Origin: Brevibacterium epidermidis NBRC 14811
GTDB lineage: Bacteria > Actinomycetota > Actinomycetes > Actinomycetales > Brevibacteriaceae
Assembly (NCBI RefSeq): GCF_001570805.1
Contig: NZ_BCSJ01000018.1
Coordinates: 186,001-250,000, forward strand
DNA: 64,000 bases
Direction: 5' to 3'
The stretch's first letter is position 1. Every line of letters starts with the position of its first letter. This document shows, one piece after another, positions 28,234 to 37,802 of the stretch. The position numbers and the translations under genes are program-made. The notes beneath the pieces are model-generated. The model had not been told where the DNA came from. It saw only the letters and a program-made list of their open reading frames with translations, and did not search any database.

Positions 28234-29405
28234 GTCGGCTGCGGTGCGCGCTCTGAGGCACCGGCTTCGAGTTCATCGGCGATCTCGGCTCGGGTGAGCG
28301 CGTAGCCGGTTTCGTCATCCGTTGCCGAACGAGCGAAGACCATTCCGACGACGTTTCCATCGTCATCGATAAGCGGGCCGCCCGAATTGCCTTCCCGGAC
28401 GATTCCACGCAGTGCATAGACTTCCCGGACGACCGACTGCGAGTCGTAGATATCGAGACCGCGAGCGTTGATCTTCTCCCGCACGCGGGTCGGTGAGATC
28501 GTATAGGGACCGTTTGCGGGGAATCCGACGACGACGGAGTCATCACCGGGTCCGAGCCCGTTCCCGAAGTCGAGGGCTGGTGCATCGAGTCCCGGGACCC
28601 GGAGCACGGCCACGTCGGCTTCGGCATCGAATTCGACGACCTCTGCGTGGTACGGCCGGCCTTTGCCTCCGACCTGCACGGCCAGCTCGGTAGATCCGGC
28701 CACGACGTGGGCGTTGGTGGCGACGAGTCCGTCCTCATAGACGAAGCCGGAGCCTTCCGAACCCGCGGCGCAGCTGGTGGCCGTCGTCGTGATCTTGACG
28801 ACCGAGTCCTCGACGCTGCGTCCGACGTCGACCATGCCCTCGTCGGGTTCTCCGACTCCGCGGATCTGTTCGGGTTGGCCGGAGAACACCTGTGGGAATC
28901 CGGAGGCGCTCAGTCCCTTCGCCAGTCCGCCGAGTGCGTTCTGAGAGGAGTAGGGAATGGTGCGGTCGATCGAAGCGATGACCGTGGAGTCGGCAACCCA
29001 GCGGTTGGGTTCGACGAGCGGAGTGGTGCGGATGAACCCGGCGGCGAGCCAGATGACGAGGACATAGACGATTCCGGCGGTGGCGGTGCCGCCGACGGCG
29101 TCAATACCCTGACCGAGGTCAGAGTCCATATTGTGCTTGATCCACGCGCCGATGCCGCTTCCGGCGAAGGCGAAGAGGACACTCAGGACAAGCGGCATCG
29201 AAGCCAGCAACATGATCACGCCGGAGTTGTCCATGACATCGGTGCCGGCGCTCAAGGATTCGACGAGTGGGGAGAGCAGGCGCCCGAGGATCCAGCCGAC
29301 GATGAAGCCGGCCGCGGTTCCGAGGGCCGTGATGATGCCCTGGCGGAAGCCGGCGAAGAGCGCCCCGATACCGAGGACGATGAGGAGGATGTCGAGAACT
29401 GTCAC
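28215..29405 (-). CDS. marP: MarP-type membrane serine protease
   Basis: The product has 396 residues with a GTG start. Four hydrophobic segments in the first 135 residues form a CvpA-like membrane domain (VLDILLIVLGIGALFAGF, IMLLASMPLVLSVLFAFAG, AGIVYVLVIWLAAGF). A chymotrypsin-like domain follows, with the triad in VATNAHVVAG (His), AEADVAVLRV (Asp) and REGNSGGPLID (Ser). In mycobacteria MarP is a periplasmic protease for acid tolerance. It lies 9 bp after the PrsW gene and is probably co-transcribed with it. Confidence 0.92.
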   Translation of the reverse strand: MTVLDILLIVLGIGALFAGFRQGIITALGTAAGFIVGWILGRLLSPLVESLSAGTDVMDNSGVIMLLASMPLVLSVLFAFAGSGIGAWIKHNMDSDLGQGIDAVGGTATAGIVYVLVIWLAAGFIRTTPLVEPNRWVADSTVIASIDRTIPYSSQNALGGLAKGLSASGFPQVFSGQPEQIRGVGEPDEGMVDVGRSVEDSVVKITTTATSCAAGSEGSGFVYEDGLVATNAHVVAGSTELAVQVGGKGRPYHAEVVEFDAEADVAVLRVPGLDAPALDFGNGLGPGDDSVVVGFPANGPYTISPTRVREKINARGLDIYDSQSVVREVYALRGIVREGNSGGPLIDDDGNVVGMVFARSATDDETGYALTRAEIADELEAGASERAPQPTGQCTN

Positions 29406-29414
29406 CGCTGGAAC

Positions 29415-31139
29415 TTACCGCACTGTCTGTTTGGAGGCGGCAAGCAGACGTTCGCGGGCGTCAGTGAACTGTTTGAGTTCGGCCCGTTCGATCTTGCGTT
29501 CCTGTTCTCCGCCGATTCCGGCGAGCACACGCATCCGCGTCGTCGACAGCTTTCCGGAGGTGCGGATCATGGTCTTCATCTCCTCCTTGCCGCCGGGGAA
29601 CGACTTCGCCCAGTCGCGGCCGTTCTTCCGGCCCTTCCAGGTGCCGAGCATGTCGACCTCGGCGTGGGTGAGCCAGCCGGAGTTCGCATAGTCGCCGAGC
29701 ATGTTCTGGGTGTGCATGCGTTCGCTGCGTCGCAGGATGAGGCTGAGCGTGACCCAGGCGGCGGAGTAGATGAGACTGAGGACGATCATCCCGACGCGGG
29801 AGACGATCTCATTGTGGGTGATCTCCTGATCGATAAAGGCCAGCAGCACCATCGAACCGTTCCACAGACCGTGCAGAGTCATGCCGATGAGCAGCCCCGG
29901 CAGCCACATGAGGATAGTCGTCCACCAAGCCCACTTCCGAGCGGCAAGACCGATCGACACACCGGCGGCCGTCGAGAACGTCGTGTGCAGAAGCGGGGCG
30001 CACAGGCACCGCACCACGAAGAGTTCCATCAGACCCTCGACCTGGCCCTCGTTCCAGGCTCCGCCGAGGTAGAGGATGTTCTCGGTGAAGGCGAACCCGG
30101 CGCCGATGAGAGCACCGTAGACGAGGCCATCGAGTGGGCCTTCGAAGTAGCGTCGAGCGGCAAGAACGATGACCAAGAGGAGAACGGTCTTCATCGTTTC
30201 TTCGAGGATCGGAGCCTGGATGACCGTTCCGACAAGGCTGGGCACGCCTTGGAACCCGGCGAGGACGAGCGCTATCTCGCCGGCGATGGAGAAGACAAGG
30301 GTGAGGATAACCGCGGCGACGGCACCCCAGAGGAGACAGATGCCCAGAAGGAGCTTCGGCTGCGGTCTCCAGCGATCGAGCCAGAGCACATAGGCGATGA
30401 TGCCGATCAGCGGGACGGCCGAGAGTCCGATGAGTGCGAACAGTCGGACACCGAAGCTCAGTCCACCAAGCACGGCGAGGATTATCAGTCCGAAGACGAG
30501 CCCCACGAGAACGAGGATCGCGGCAACAAGCCGGACGATGTTGCCCGTCGATTCAGGTTCGGTCTCCGGCTGTGCTTTCCGTACGGCTCCGGTCCAGGGA
30601 GTGTCGGTGACGACCTGTTGGGGCGCCTGCATGCCTGCGCGGATCCGCATCTCCTGCGTCACCGTCGGCGCAAACCGCGGCTGGGCGTAGACACGAGCCT
30701 GCACCGGAGGCGCATACATCACCGGCTGACCGGGCATGGGCTGGCCCTGCATCATCGGCTGGCCCTGAGGCTGCATTGGTTGGCCGGGTGCCGGCCGCAT
30801 CTGCTGTGGCTGTCCCTGCACGACCGGCTGACCTTGCGGCGGCATCGGCTGACCTTGCGGCGGCATCGGCTGACCTTGCGGCGGCATCGGCTGGCCCTGC
30901 GGCGGCATGGGTCGACCGGGCGCCAGCTGCGGATTCTGTCCCGGCATAGGCGGTTGCTGGGGCTGTGACCCCTGCGGCCGTGGCCGGAACCGGTCATGAT
31001 TCGGCTGTTGCTGATTCTGCGGCGGCACCTGACCCTGCTGTGGCACTTGGCCGTGGGCAGGGGGAACGTTCGGGTTCGGTGGGCCCTGCACCTGGGGCGG
31101 CTGCGGTCTCTGCGAACCGGGACCGTTCTGTGCCGACAT
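29415..31139 (-). CDS. PrsW-family intramembrane metalloprotease with Pro/Gln-rich tail
   Basis: The product is 574 residues from ATG 31139, with AAGGA six bases upstream; a GTG at 31175 is an alternative. Residues 1-150 are Pro/Gln/Met-rich and include four MPPQGQP heptads. The membrane domain has eight or more helices with the PrsW motifs PILEETMKTV (EExxK), AGFAFTENILYLGG (FxxxEN) and a later TLHGLWNG histidine. A soluble C-terminal region of about 110 residues follows. PrsW proteins cut anti-sigma factors or regulate lipids; the substrate here is unknown. It is followed by marP. Confidence 0.9.
   Translation of the reverse strand: MSAQNGPGSQRPQPPQVQGPPNPNVPPAHGQVPQQGQVPPQNQQQPNHDRFRPRPQGSQPQQPPMPGQNPQLAPGRPMPPQGQPMPPQGQPMPPQGQPMPPQGQPVVQGQPQQMRPAPGQPMQPQGQPMMQGQPMPGQPVMYAPPVQARVYAQPRFAPTVTQEMRIRAGMQAPQQVVTDTPWTGAVRKAQPETEPESTGNIVRLVAAILVLVGLVFGLIILAVLGGLSFGVRLFALIGLSAVPLIGIIAYVLWLDRWRPQPKLLLGICLLWGAVAAVILTLVFSIAGEIALVLAGFQGVPSLVGTVIQAPILEETMKTVLLLVIVLAARRYFEGPLDGLVYGALIGAGFAFTENILYLGGAWNEGQVEGLMELFVVRCLCAPLLHTTFSTAAGVSIGLAARKWAWWTTILMWLPGLLIGMTLHGLWNGSMVLLAFIDQEITHNEIVSRVGMIVLSLIYSAAWVTLSLILRRSERMHTQNMLGDYANSGWLTHAEVDMLGTWKGRKNGRDWAKSFPGGKEEMKTMIRTSGKLSTTRMRVLAGIGGEQERKIERAELKQFTDARERLLAASKQTVR
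30825..30908. repeat. Four 21-bp coding repeats in prsW-like gene
   Basis: Four adjacent 21-bp units (30825, 30846, 30867, 30888) encode the MPPQGQP heptads. Three are identical and the fourth has two changes. They keep frame and probably vary in number between strains. Confidence 0.93.
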
Positions 31140-31560
31140 AGCTCGTCCTTCTGCATTGGGGGAAATTTCGCTCACCTCAGTCTAGAGTCCAAGCCCTCCG
31201 TGAACGGCCTCGTCATGTATCCGTCCAGCAACACTTCAGCCGACTGCCACGTTCTGCAGACGACCTCCCGAACCCCACTCGATCATTTTCAGGTGTGGAC
31301 AATCGCGAATTCTTCAACCCTGGGTCGGTCTTGTGTCAGGCCGCAGACACAGCCTCTTCTACGCCCGCAGCCATCGCTCAACGGCCCGAACCCTCACATT
31401 GCCCGTCCGAATAGCGTTGCCCTTCCAAATCACTCGCCCACTCAGCGTCAGCCACCACGACGCCCACTCACACGTCACATCCTGTGGATACTCAAAGCAG
31501 TATCCACAGGCCTTCGAACACCCCTATCCCGCTGGGAATCGCCCCGTGTCGAATCGGTCC
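31140..31560. other. Noncoding stretch between prsW-like and LPXTG genes, with inverted repeat
   Basis: No convincing gene lies in these 420 bases; open frames here lack family likeness and codon bias. The one clear structure is CCTGTGGATACT (31481-31492) facing AGTATCCACAGG (31499-31510), a perfect 12+12 inverted repeat 50 bases before the LPXTG gene start. It could be an operator or a leader hairpin. It probably also holds the promoters of both divergent genes, which I cannot place. Confidence 0.6.
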
Positions 31561-33522
31561 ATGACTACTCTCAGACTCGCATCGCTGCGCACCGCACTGC
31601 TCCTCACCGTCCTCACAGTCGCTTCGCTCATCGGGCTGGGACCAGCCATGGCAGCGGGACCACCGGTCAGCCTCGGCGAGGTTCCGGTACTCACCGCTCC
31701 CAACGCCTACGGGCCAGGCATCTGGCACCACGCGAAACAGGGCAAGACCTGGTACGGCTCCTACCGGACTTTCCCTGACACCTCCTCCTACTGCATCGAT
31801 GCGGGGAAGAAGTCTCCGCTGCCGAAGTACTTCAAGGGAGCGAAGGCTGACACGGTCACCTCGGCCCGCACGGCGTGGGCACTGCACGAGTACGCGGGAT
31901 CGAAGTCAAAGGACGTGCAGGCGGCGCTGAGCGCGATGGCCCGCCTCGACAAAGCGCTCCCCCACGATCACACAGTGCCGCCGCAGAAACCGGCTGACCT
32001 AGGCACAAAGTTCGAAGCGGCCGCGAAGAAGTACTCGACGATCCTCGCCGAGGCGAAGAAGTTCGCCGGGCCATACACTCTCGACATCAGCCTCGAACCG
32101 GTGCTGCGCATGCCTGTGCTCGAACCTCACACCGCCCCGGAGTCCGCTCCTTCTCCTGATTCCTGGGCCTCCGACTCCAAGGACAACGACCGCAGCGCCG
32201 ACAAGGATAGCCCCGACAAACCGAAGATCCTCGGCACGCCCACCGACGAGGCGACGCTGACGGTCTCGCTGACCAGTGCATCGGGAGCCCAGGTCCCCGA
32301 CGTTCCCATCGCGCTGAAGACTGCCGGCACGACGAAGGCACCGACGGCCCTGACCACGGGCAAAGAGCCAGTGATCACAACGCTGCAGGCGAGCGCGCCC
32401 GGCACTCTGTCAGTGACCGCCTCGGCGAAGGTCGCTCCGCAGACCGTGCGAGTCTTCGAACCGACCTCCGGCACGCGGGTACAGCGAGTCGTCACCCCGG
32501 ACACTCCCGACTCCGTCACGGACAAGGCGTCGCTGGAGCTCAGCTCCCAACCGAAGGTGACCACCGAGATCTCCGACCAGACGCCGACGCCGGGTGAGAC
32601 GGTCACCGACGAGTTCACCGTCTCCGGCCTCATCGGCGACCACACCGTCACCGTCGAACACACACTGTGGCAGACCGCGACGGCCCCGAAGCAGGGCACG
32701 AAGAACGATGATGCACGCGAAATCGCGTCCGTGACCTCGAAGGATGTCGGCAACGGCACCCACACATCCGGTGAGGTCACCGTGCCCGAGGACTTCCGCG
32801 GTTGGCTGTACTTCACCGAGACGATCGCCGGGGACACGTCGACGAAGGAATGGAAGGGAATCCACGGCCAACCTCGTGAGACCGGATTCGTCCCGTGGAC
32901 CCCGACCGCCGACACCGAGGCGGTCCTTGAGGGCACATCGACCCACGACGAGGTGGCCGTGACCGGTCTGCGGCCGGGTTCCGAAGCCGTCCTCACCATC
33001 ACCGCCTACCATGTGGAGACCGAACCCGAGCAGTCGAAGGAGACCGCCGGCACGGAGTTGTCCGTGCAGGACTTCACCGTCATCGCCGACGAGAAGGGCC
33101 ACGTCGAGATCAGCACGGAGCCGATCGACATGCCCGTCGGCTGGGTCACCTATGTGACGACGATCGAGGGCAGCGACGTCAATAAGGCGTGGACGAGCGA
33201 CTGGGGCGTCCCGGCCGAAACCGTGCATCGTCCGCCCGAGGAGATGCCGTCCACTCCCCCGGCACCACCAGAGGAGCCAAGCACACCGCCGGCTCCGCCG
33301 GAACAGCCTGAGGCTCCCGAGTCCCCGGAGAAGCCCGAGACCCTACCGGCCGAACCGGTCGCAGAAACTCCCGCGGCGCCCGAGACACCGGCGGCCCCGG
33401 CCCCCGAGCTGCCTCGCACCGGCACAACCGGAAACGGAATGCTCATCGGTCTGGGCATCGTCCTCCTCGGGCTCGGCTCAACGATCCTGCTGATCTCCGG
33501 CAGCCGCCGCGACAAGGAGTGA
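31561..33522 (+). CDS. LPXTG-anchored surface protein
   Basis: The product is 653 residues from ATG 31561. There is a signal peptide (LRTALLLTVLTVASLIGLGPAMAAG), an N-terminal domain with PGIWHHAKQGKTWYGSYRTFPDTSSYCID as seen in actinobacterial VaFE-type surface proteins, three to four beta-rich repeats of about 100 residues (TPGETVTDEFTVSGL, GWLYFTETIAGD, GWVTYVTTIEGS), a Pro/Glu-rich stalk, and a C-terminal LPRTG sorting signal, hydrophobic segment and RRDKE tail. It is probably bound to peptidoglycan by a class E/F-like sortase outside the window. The function is unknown; adhesion is the usual guess. Confidence 0.88.
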   Translation: MTTLRLASLRTALLLTVLTVASLIGLGPAMAAGPPVSLGEVPVLTAPNAYGPGIWHHAKQGKTWYGSYRTFPDTSSYCIDAGKKSPLPKYFKGAKADTVTSARTAWALHEYAGSKSKDVQAALSAMARLDKALPHDHTVPPQKPADLGTKFEAAAKKYSTILAEAKKFAGPYTLDISLEPVLRMPVLEPHTAPESAPSPDSWASDSKDNDRSADKDSPDKPKILGTPTDEATLTVSLTSASGAQVPDVPIALKTAGTTKAPTALTTGKEPVITTLQASAPGTLSVTASAKVAPQTVRVFEPTSGTRVQRVVTPDTPDSVTDKASLELSSQPKVTTEISDQTPTPGETVTDEFTVSGLIGDHTVTVEHTLWQTATAPKQGTKNDDAREIASVTSKDVGNGTHTSGEVTVPEDFRGWLYFTETIAGDTSTKEWKGIHGQPRETGFVPWTPTADTEAVLEGTSTHDEVAVTGLRPGSEAVLTITAYHVETEPEQSKETAGTELSVQDFTVIADEKGHVEISTEPIDMPVGWVTYVTTIEGSDVNKAWTSDWGVPAETVHRPPEEMPSTPPAPPEEPSTPPAPPEQPEAPESPEKPETLPAEPVAETPAAPETPAAPAPELPRTGTTGNGMLIGLGIVLLGLGSTILLISGSRRDKE

Positions 33523-33541
33523 AACACCCTATGAATACACC

Positions 33542-33575
33542 TCACCCCCGACCGCAGACGCGCGGTCGGGGGTGA
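33542..33575. terminator. Strong bidirectional terminator
   Basis: A perfect 14-bp stem, TCACCCCCGACCGC with GCGGTCGGGGGTGA around a six-base loop, lies between the convergent LPXTG gene and hpaI. Confidence 0.75.
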
Positions 33576-33582
33576 CGTGTGC

Positions 33583-34371
33583 TCAGCCCTGAACCCAGGT
33601 GTCGGCCCAGGCGCGGGCACCGTTCATCATCAGACCGACATCGGCACCGACGAGGACGAAGGACGCTCCGGCCTCCAGGTACTTTCGTGCCTGGTCGGGG
33701 TCGAAGGCATTGACTCCGACCGGTTTGCCGGCGGCCTTCACCGCCTCGAACGTCCGCGCCACCGCATCGGTGACGTCCGGATGGGTCTGCTGGCCGAGCA
33801 GACCCATCGACGCGGCCAGGTCGGAGGGCCCGACGAAGATCTGGTCGATTCCGTCGACCGCGGCGATCTCGGCGGCATTGTCGACCGCGGTCGCCGATTC
33901 GATCTGCACGGTCAGGGACACGAATTCCTCGGCGCGCCCCAGGTACCCGTCCACGGCGTTCCACCGGGAGGCCCTGGCCAGGGCCGAACCGACTCCGCGC
34001 ACACCCTTCGGCGGATAATGGACGGCCGCCGCTGCCGCCTCGGCGTCGGATTTCGTATCGACCATCGGCACGAGCAGATTCTGCGCGCCGAGGTCGAGGT
34101 ACTGCTTGATGAGCACACGATCATTCACCGGCACCCGCACGACGGGGGTCGCCGGGTAGCCGTTCATCGCGCGCAGCAGACTCGTCGTCGTCTCGAGTCC
34201 GATCGGAGAATGCTCGGCGTCGATGAGCACCCACTGCATTCCCGAGGCGGCGGCGATCTCGGCGGCCACGGGCGAACCCGAGCACACCCACATCCCGGCC
34301 AGGTACTCGCCATCGCCGAGTCCGGTCACACGGTCTGAGAAGGTCTGCGGCAGTTCTACTCGAAACGGCAT
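33583..34371 (-). CDS. hpaI: 4-Hydroxy-2-oxoheptanedioate aldolase
   Basis: The product is 262 residues from ATG 34371, which lies inside the end of hpaH (16-base overlap). Class II HpcH/HpaI features are present: LAGMWVCSGSPVAAEIAAASG, VLIDAEHSPIG, VVRVPVND, NLLVPMVDTKSDAEAAA, QIESATAVDN with the metal glutamate, and IFVGPSDLAASMGLLGQQTHPDV with the metal aspartate. It cleaves HHED to pyruvate and succinate semialdehyde, the last step of the homoprotocatechuate pathway. It is the last gene of the hpa operon. Confidence 0.94.
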   Translation of the reverse strand: MPFRVELPQTFSDRVTGLGDGEYLAGMWVCSGSPVAAEIAAASGMQWVLIDAEHSPIGLETTTSLLRAMNGYPATPVVRVPVNDRVLIKQYLDLGAQNLLVPMVDTKSDAEAAAAAVHYPPKGVRGVGSALARASRWNAVDGYLGRAEEFVSLTVQIESATAVDNAAEIAAVDGIDQIFVGPSDLAASMGLLGQQTHPDVTDAVARTFEAVKAAGKPVGVNAFDPDQARKYLEAGASFVLVGADVGLMMNGARAWADTWVQG

Positions 34372-35141
34372 GTGATGACTCCCAGCTCTCCGTAGTCGGC
34401 GTGGACGGTGTCGCCGGGATGGACCCACATGGGGCGGGTGAACGATCCGGCGAGCACGGTCTCTCCGGCCTGCAGGACGTCGCCGTGTTCGGCGAGCTTG
34501 TTGGCTAACCACACGATTCCGCGGGCCGGATGGTCGAGTACGGCGGCGGCGACTCCGGAGTCCTCGATGGTCTCGTTGCGATAGAGCAGAGCGTTCACCC
34601 GACGCAGGTCGACGGCGTCGACGGCGACCGGTCGTCCGCCGAGGACCATCGCACCCAGTGCCGCATTGTCCGAGATGGTGTCGACGATCGTGCGCCCCTC
34701 CATCTCGATGCGCGAGGACAGGACCTCGAGTGCGGGAACGACGTACTCGGTGGCGCGGAGGACGTCGAAGAGACTGACGTCGGGCCCGCGCAGCTCCTCG
34801 CGCAGCACGAAGGCGAGTTCGACTTCGATGCGCACGCCCGAATACTGCGAATGGTCGATCACGGACCCGGTGTCGTACACCTGGTCGGCGAAGATCGCCC
34901 CGTAGTCGGGTTCGGTGATGCCCGTGGCCTGCTGCATCGGCTTCGACGTCAGGCCGATCTTGTGGCCATAGAGCCGACGACCGGCGGCTTCACCGCGACG
35001 GCGCCATTCGTTCTGGACCGCGTAGGAGTCCTCGACGGTCATATCCGGGTACTTCGCGGTGAGCAGACCGATCTTCTTTCCTGTCCGCTCCGCTCCCGCG
35101 AGATCGTCGGCGATGGCCGCGATCGTTTCCTCATCGAGCAT
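34356..35141 (-). CDS. hpaH: 2-Oxo-hepta-3-ene-1,7-dioate hydratase
   Basis: The product has 261 residues. It belongs to the FAH-related hydratases: [43 protein letters not shown] with metal glutamates, EVLSSRIE, and a [23 protein letters not shown] end. It hydrates OHED to HHED before HpaI cleavage. It lies 11 bp after hpaD and overlaps hpaI, in an operon with translational coupling. Confidence 0.94.
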   Translation of the reverse strand: MLDEETIAAIADDLAGAERTGKKIGLLTAKYPDMTVEDSYAVQNEWRRRGEAAGRRLYGHKIGLTSKPMQQATGITEPDYGAIFADQVYDTGSVIDHSQYSGVRIEVELAFVLREELRGPDVSLFDVLRATEYVVPALEVLSSRIEMEGRTIVDTISDNAALGAMVLGGRPVAVDAVDLRRVNALLYRNETIEDSGVAAAVLDHPARGIVWLANKLAEHGDVLQAGETVLAGSFTRPMWVHPGDTVHADYGELGVITCRFE

Positions 35142-35152
35142 GTCGAATCCTT

Positions 35153-36289
35153 TCAGAGCTGGTTGCCCAGCTTGCCCTCATTCTCATCCGCGCGAGTGTA
35201 GGAGAACCCGTCGGCACCGATCGTCACGGCCATCTCCGAATCGTCCGTGCGGGCTTGCACGGGCTGCGGGTTGCCGTCGAGATCGAGAACGAGGGAGGCG
35301 TCCGAGTACCAGGACGGCACGACGGGGTTGCCCCACCAGTCACGGCGCTGATTGTCGTGGACGTCCCAGGTGATGACCGGGTTGTCCGGGTCGCCGGTGT
35401 AGTAGTCCTGCGTGTACACCTCGACGCGGTGGCCGTCGGGGTCGCGCAGGTAGAGGTAGAACGCGTTCGAGACGCCGTGGCGGCCGGGACCTCGTTCGAT
35501 CGAATCGGACCGGCGCAGAGCACCGAGCTTGTCACAGATGGCCAGGATGTTGTGCTTCTCATGCGTAGCGAAGCAGACATGGTGCATCCGCGGCCCGTCG
35601 CCGCCGGTCATCGCCGTGTCATGCACGGTGGACTTGCGGCGCATCCATGCGGCATAGACCGTGCCCTCTTCGTCCTGGATGTCCTCCGTGACGCGGAAGC
35701 CGAGGTCCTGCATGTACTTCACAGCCCGAGGCACATCCGGGGTGACCTGGTTGAAGTGGTCGAGTCGGACGAGTTCGCCGGGAACGTGCAGGTCGTAGCG
35801 CCACTGCAGGCGCTCGACGTGGTCAGACTGGTAAAAGAACTCGTACGGGAAGCCGAGCGGGTCGACCACTCGCACCGAGTCGCCCACGCCCTTGACGAAG
35901 CCGTCGGGGTTGCGACGGACATCGCAGCCGAGTTCGGTGTAGAAGGCCACGGCCTTGTCGAGCTCTTCCGGGCTGCGCACCCGGTAGGAGAACGCGGCCA
36001 CGGCGGCGACCTCGCCCTTGCGCAGGACGAGATTGTGGTGGATGAACTCCTCCGTCGAGCGCAGGTAGAGCGTGTTCTCGTCCTCTTCGGTGACATAGAG
36101 TCCGAGCACGTCGACGTAGAACTCCCTTGACGCGGCGAGGTCGGTGACGACGAGTTCCATATACGCGCAGCGGAGGATGTCCGGCGGGCTCGCCTGCGGT
36201 GTGACGATCGGGTTGTCGGTGGCGATGCTCGTCTCCTGGCTGACGAAGTAGCCGGCCGAGGTCCGAGTCATATCAGTGCGTTTCGTCAT
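35153..36289 (-). CDS. hpaD: 3,4-Dihydroxyphenylacetate (homoprotocatechuate) 2,3-dioxygenase
   Basis: The product has 378 residues and is a two-domain extradiol dioxygenase. The vicinal-oxygen-chelate fold is clear, with metal ligands His178 (RLDHFNQVTPD), His237 (RMHHVCFATHE) and Glu290 (HRVEVYTQDYY), and the acid-base His223 (STVHDTAMTGG). These equal His155, His214, Glu267 and His200 of the B. fuscum enzyme with an offset of 23, caused by a longer N-terminus; ATG codons at residue 7 is an alternative start. It opens the ring of homoprotocatechuate. The metal (Fe or Mn) cannot be read from sequence. Confidence 0.96.
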   Translation of the reverse strand: MTKRTDMTRTSAGYFVSQETSIATDNPIVTPQASPPDILRCAYMELVVTDLAASREFYVDVLGLYVTEEDENTLYLRSTEEFIHHNLVLRKGEVAAVAAFSYRVRSPEELDKAVAFYTELGCDVRRNPDGFVKGVGDSVRVVDPLGFPYEFFYQSDHVERLQWRYDLHVPGELVRLDHFNQVTPDVPRAVKYMQDLGFRVTEDIQDEEGTVYAAWMRRKSTVHDTAMTGGDGPRMHHVCFATHEKHNILAICDKLGALRRSDSIERGPGRHGVSNAFYLYLRDPDGHRVEVYTQDYYTGDPDNPVITWDVHDNQRRDWWGNPVVPSWYSDASLVLDLDGNPQPVQARTDDSEMAVTIGADGFSYTRADENEGKLGNQL

Positions 36290-36296
36290 GGTCGCC

Positions 36297-37802
36297 TCAC
36301 TGCTTTCCGAAGACGGGGTTGTGGACCTCGCCGAGGTTGATGTGCACGGACTGCTGTTCCGTGTAGAAGTCGATCGACCGGTAACCGCCCTCGTGGCCGA
36401 GGCCTGAGGCCTTGACGCCGCCGAAGGGGGTGCGCAGGTCGCGGACGTTGTTCGAGTTCAGCCACACCATTCCCGACTCGACGGCCTGGGAGAAGTTGTG
36501 GGCGCGCTTGAGATCGGAGGTCCAGATATAGGCGGCCAGACCGTACTTCGTGTTGTTCGCCAGCTCCAGGGCCTCCTCGTCGGAGGAGAACGGGGTGATG
36601 GCGACGACGGGTCCGAAGATCTCCTCCTGGAAGATCCGGGCGTCGGGCTTCACATCGGCGAACACGGTCGGCTGGACGAAGTTTCCGGTCTCGAAGCCCT
36701 CGGGGCGTCCGCCGCCGGCGACGAGGCGGGCCTCGGACTTGCCGATCTCGACGTAGGACATGACCTTCTCGTAGTGCTCGGGGTGGACGAGCGCGGCCAC
36801 CTCGGTGGCGGGATCCGACGGCAGACCGACCTTCACGCGCTTGGCCTGGGCGGCGTAGCGCTCAACGAATTCGTCGTAGATCGATTCCTCGACGAGGATG
36901 CGCGAGCCGGCGGTGCAGCGTTCCCCGTTGAGGGAGAATACTCCGAAGATCGTGGCGTTGACCGCGGCATCGAGGTCCGCGTCGGCGAAGACGACGGCCG
37001 GGGACTTGCCGCCGAGTTCCATCGACAGACCCTTGAGCCAGGGTGCTGCGTTGGCGAAGATCGTCTGTCCGGTCGAGGATTCGCCGGTGAAGGAGATGAG
37101 CGGAACGTCGGGGTGCTTGACGAGCGAGTCGCCGGCGAAGCCCTCCTCACCGAAGCCGTTGACCATGTTGAACACTCCGGTGGGCAGTCCTGCCTCTTCG
37201 AAGATGCCCGGCCACAGGGAGGCCGAGAGCGGAGTGAATTCGGCAGGCTTGAGCACGACGGTGTTGCCTGTCGCGATCGCCGGTCCCAGCTTCCAGGACT
37301 CGAGCATGAACGGCGTGTTCCACGGGGTGATGAGTCCGGCCACGCCGATGGGCTTGCGGTTGACGTAGTTCGCCTGACGGCCGGGAACCTTGAAGGCGTC
37401 GTCGACCTGGGCGACGATGAGGTCGGCGAAGAAGCGGAAGTTCTCCGCCGCGCGCGCCGCCTGGCCCTTGGCCTGGGTGATCGGCAGTCCGGAGTCGAAG
37501 GACTCCATCGCGGCGAGCTCGTCCTTGCGCGATTCGACGATGTCGGCGATCTTGTTGAGGATGCGTGCACGCTCACGCGGCAGCATCTTCGGCCACGGAC
37601 CTTTGTCGAAGGCCTTCTTCGCCGCGGCGACTGCGGCTTCGATATCGGCCTTCTTGCCCGAGGCGGCCTTGATGTACGGCTCGTTCGTCACCGGGTTGAG
37701 CACATCGAATTCTTCTCCGTCGATGGAGTCGACGAATTCCCCGTTGATGTAATGGCGGATCTTCTCCGGCATGCCTGCCGGTGGGGTGATGGACTGTGTC
37801 AT
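36297..37802 (-). CDS. hpaE: 5-Carboxymethyl-2-hydroxymuconate semialdehyde dehydrogenase
   Basis: The product has 501 residues and is a classic aldehyde dehydrogenase: PWNTPFMLESWK cofactor loop, SFTGESSTGQ, catalytic Glu262 in SMELGGKSPAVVF and nucleophile Cys296 in NGERCTAGSR. The position between the GntR gene and hpaD, and the Glu-Cys spacing, fit HpaE, which oxidises the ring-cleavage semialdehyde with NAD. Its ATG overlaps the upstream gntR stop by four bases (ATGA), and it ends 8 bp before hpaD. Confidence 0.95.
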   Translation of the reverse strand: MTQSITPPAGMPEKIRHYINGEFVDSIDGEEFDVLNPVTNEPYIKAASGKKADIEAAVAAAKKAFDKGPWPKMLPRERARILNKIADIVESRKDELAAMESFDSGLPITQAKGQAARAAENFRFFADLIVAQVDDAFKVPGRQANYVNRKPIGVAGLITPWNTPFMLESWKLGPAIATGNTVVLKPAEFTPLSASLWPGIFEEAGLPTGVFNMVNGFGEEGFAGDSLVKHPDVPLISFTGESSTGQTIFANAAPWLKGLSMELGGKSPAVVFADADLDAAVNATIFGVFSLNGERCTAGSRILVEESIYDEFVERYAAQAKRVKVGLPSDPATEVAALVHPEHYEKVMSYVEIGKSEARLVAGGGRPEGFETGNFVQPTVFADVKPDARIFQEEIFGPVVAITPFSSDEEALELANNTKYGLAAYIWTSDLKRAHNFSQAVESGMVWLNSNNVRDLRTPFGGVKASGLGHEGGYRSIDFYTEQQSVHINLGEVHNPVFGKQ

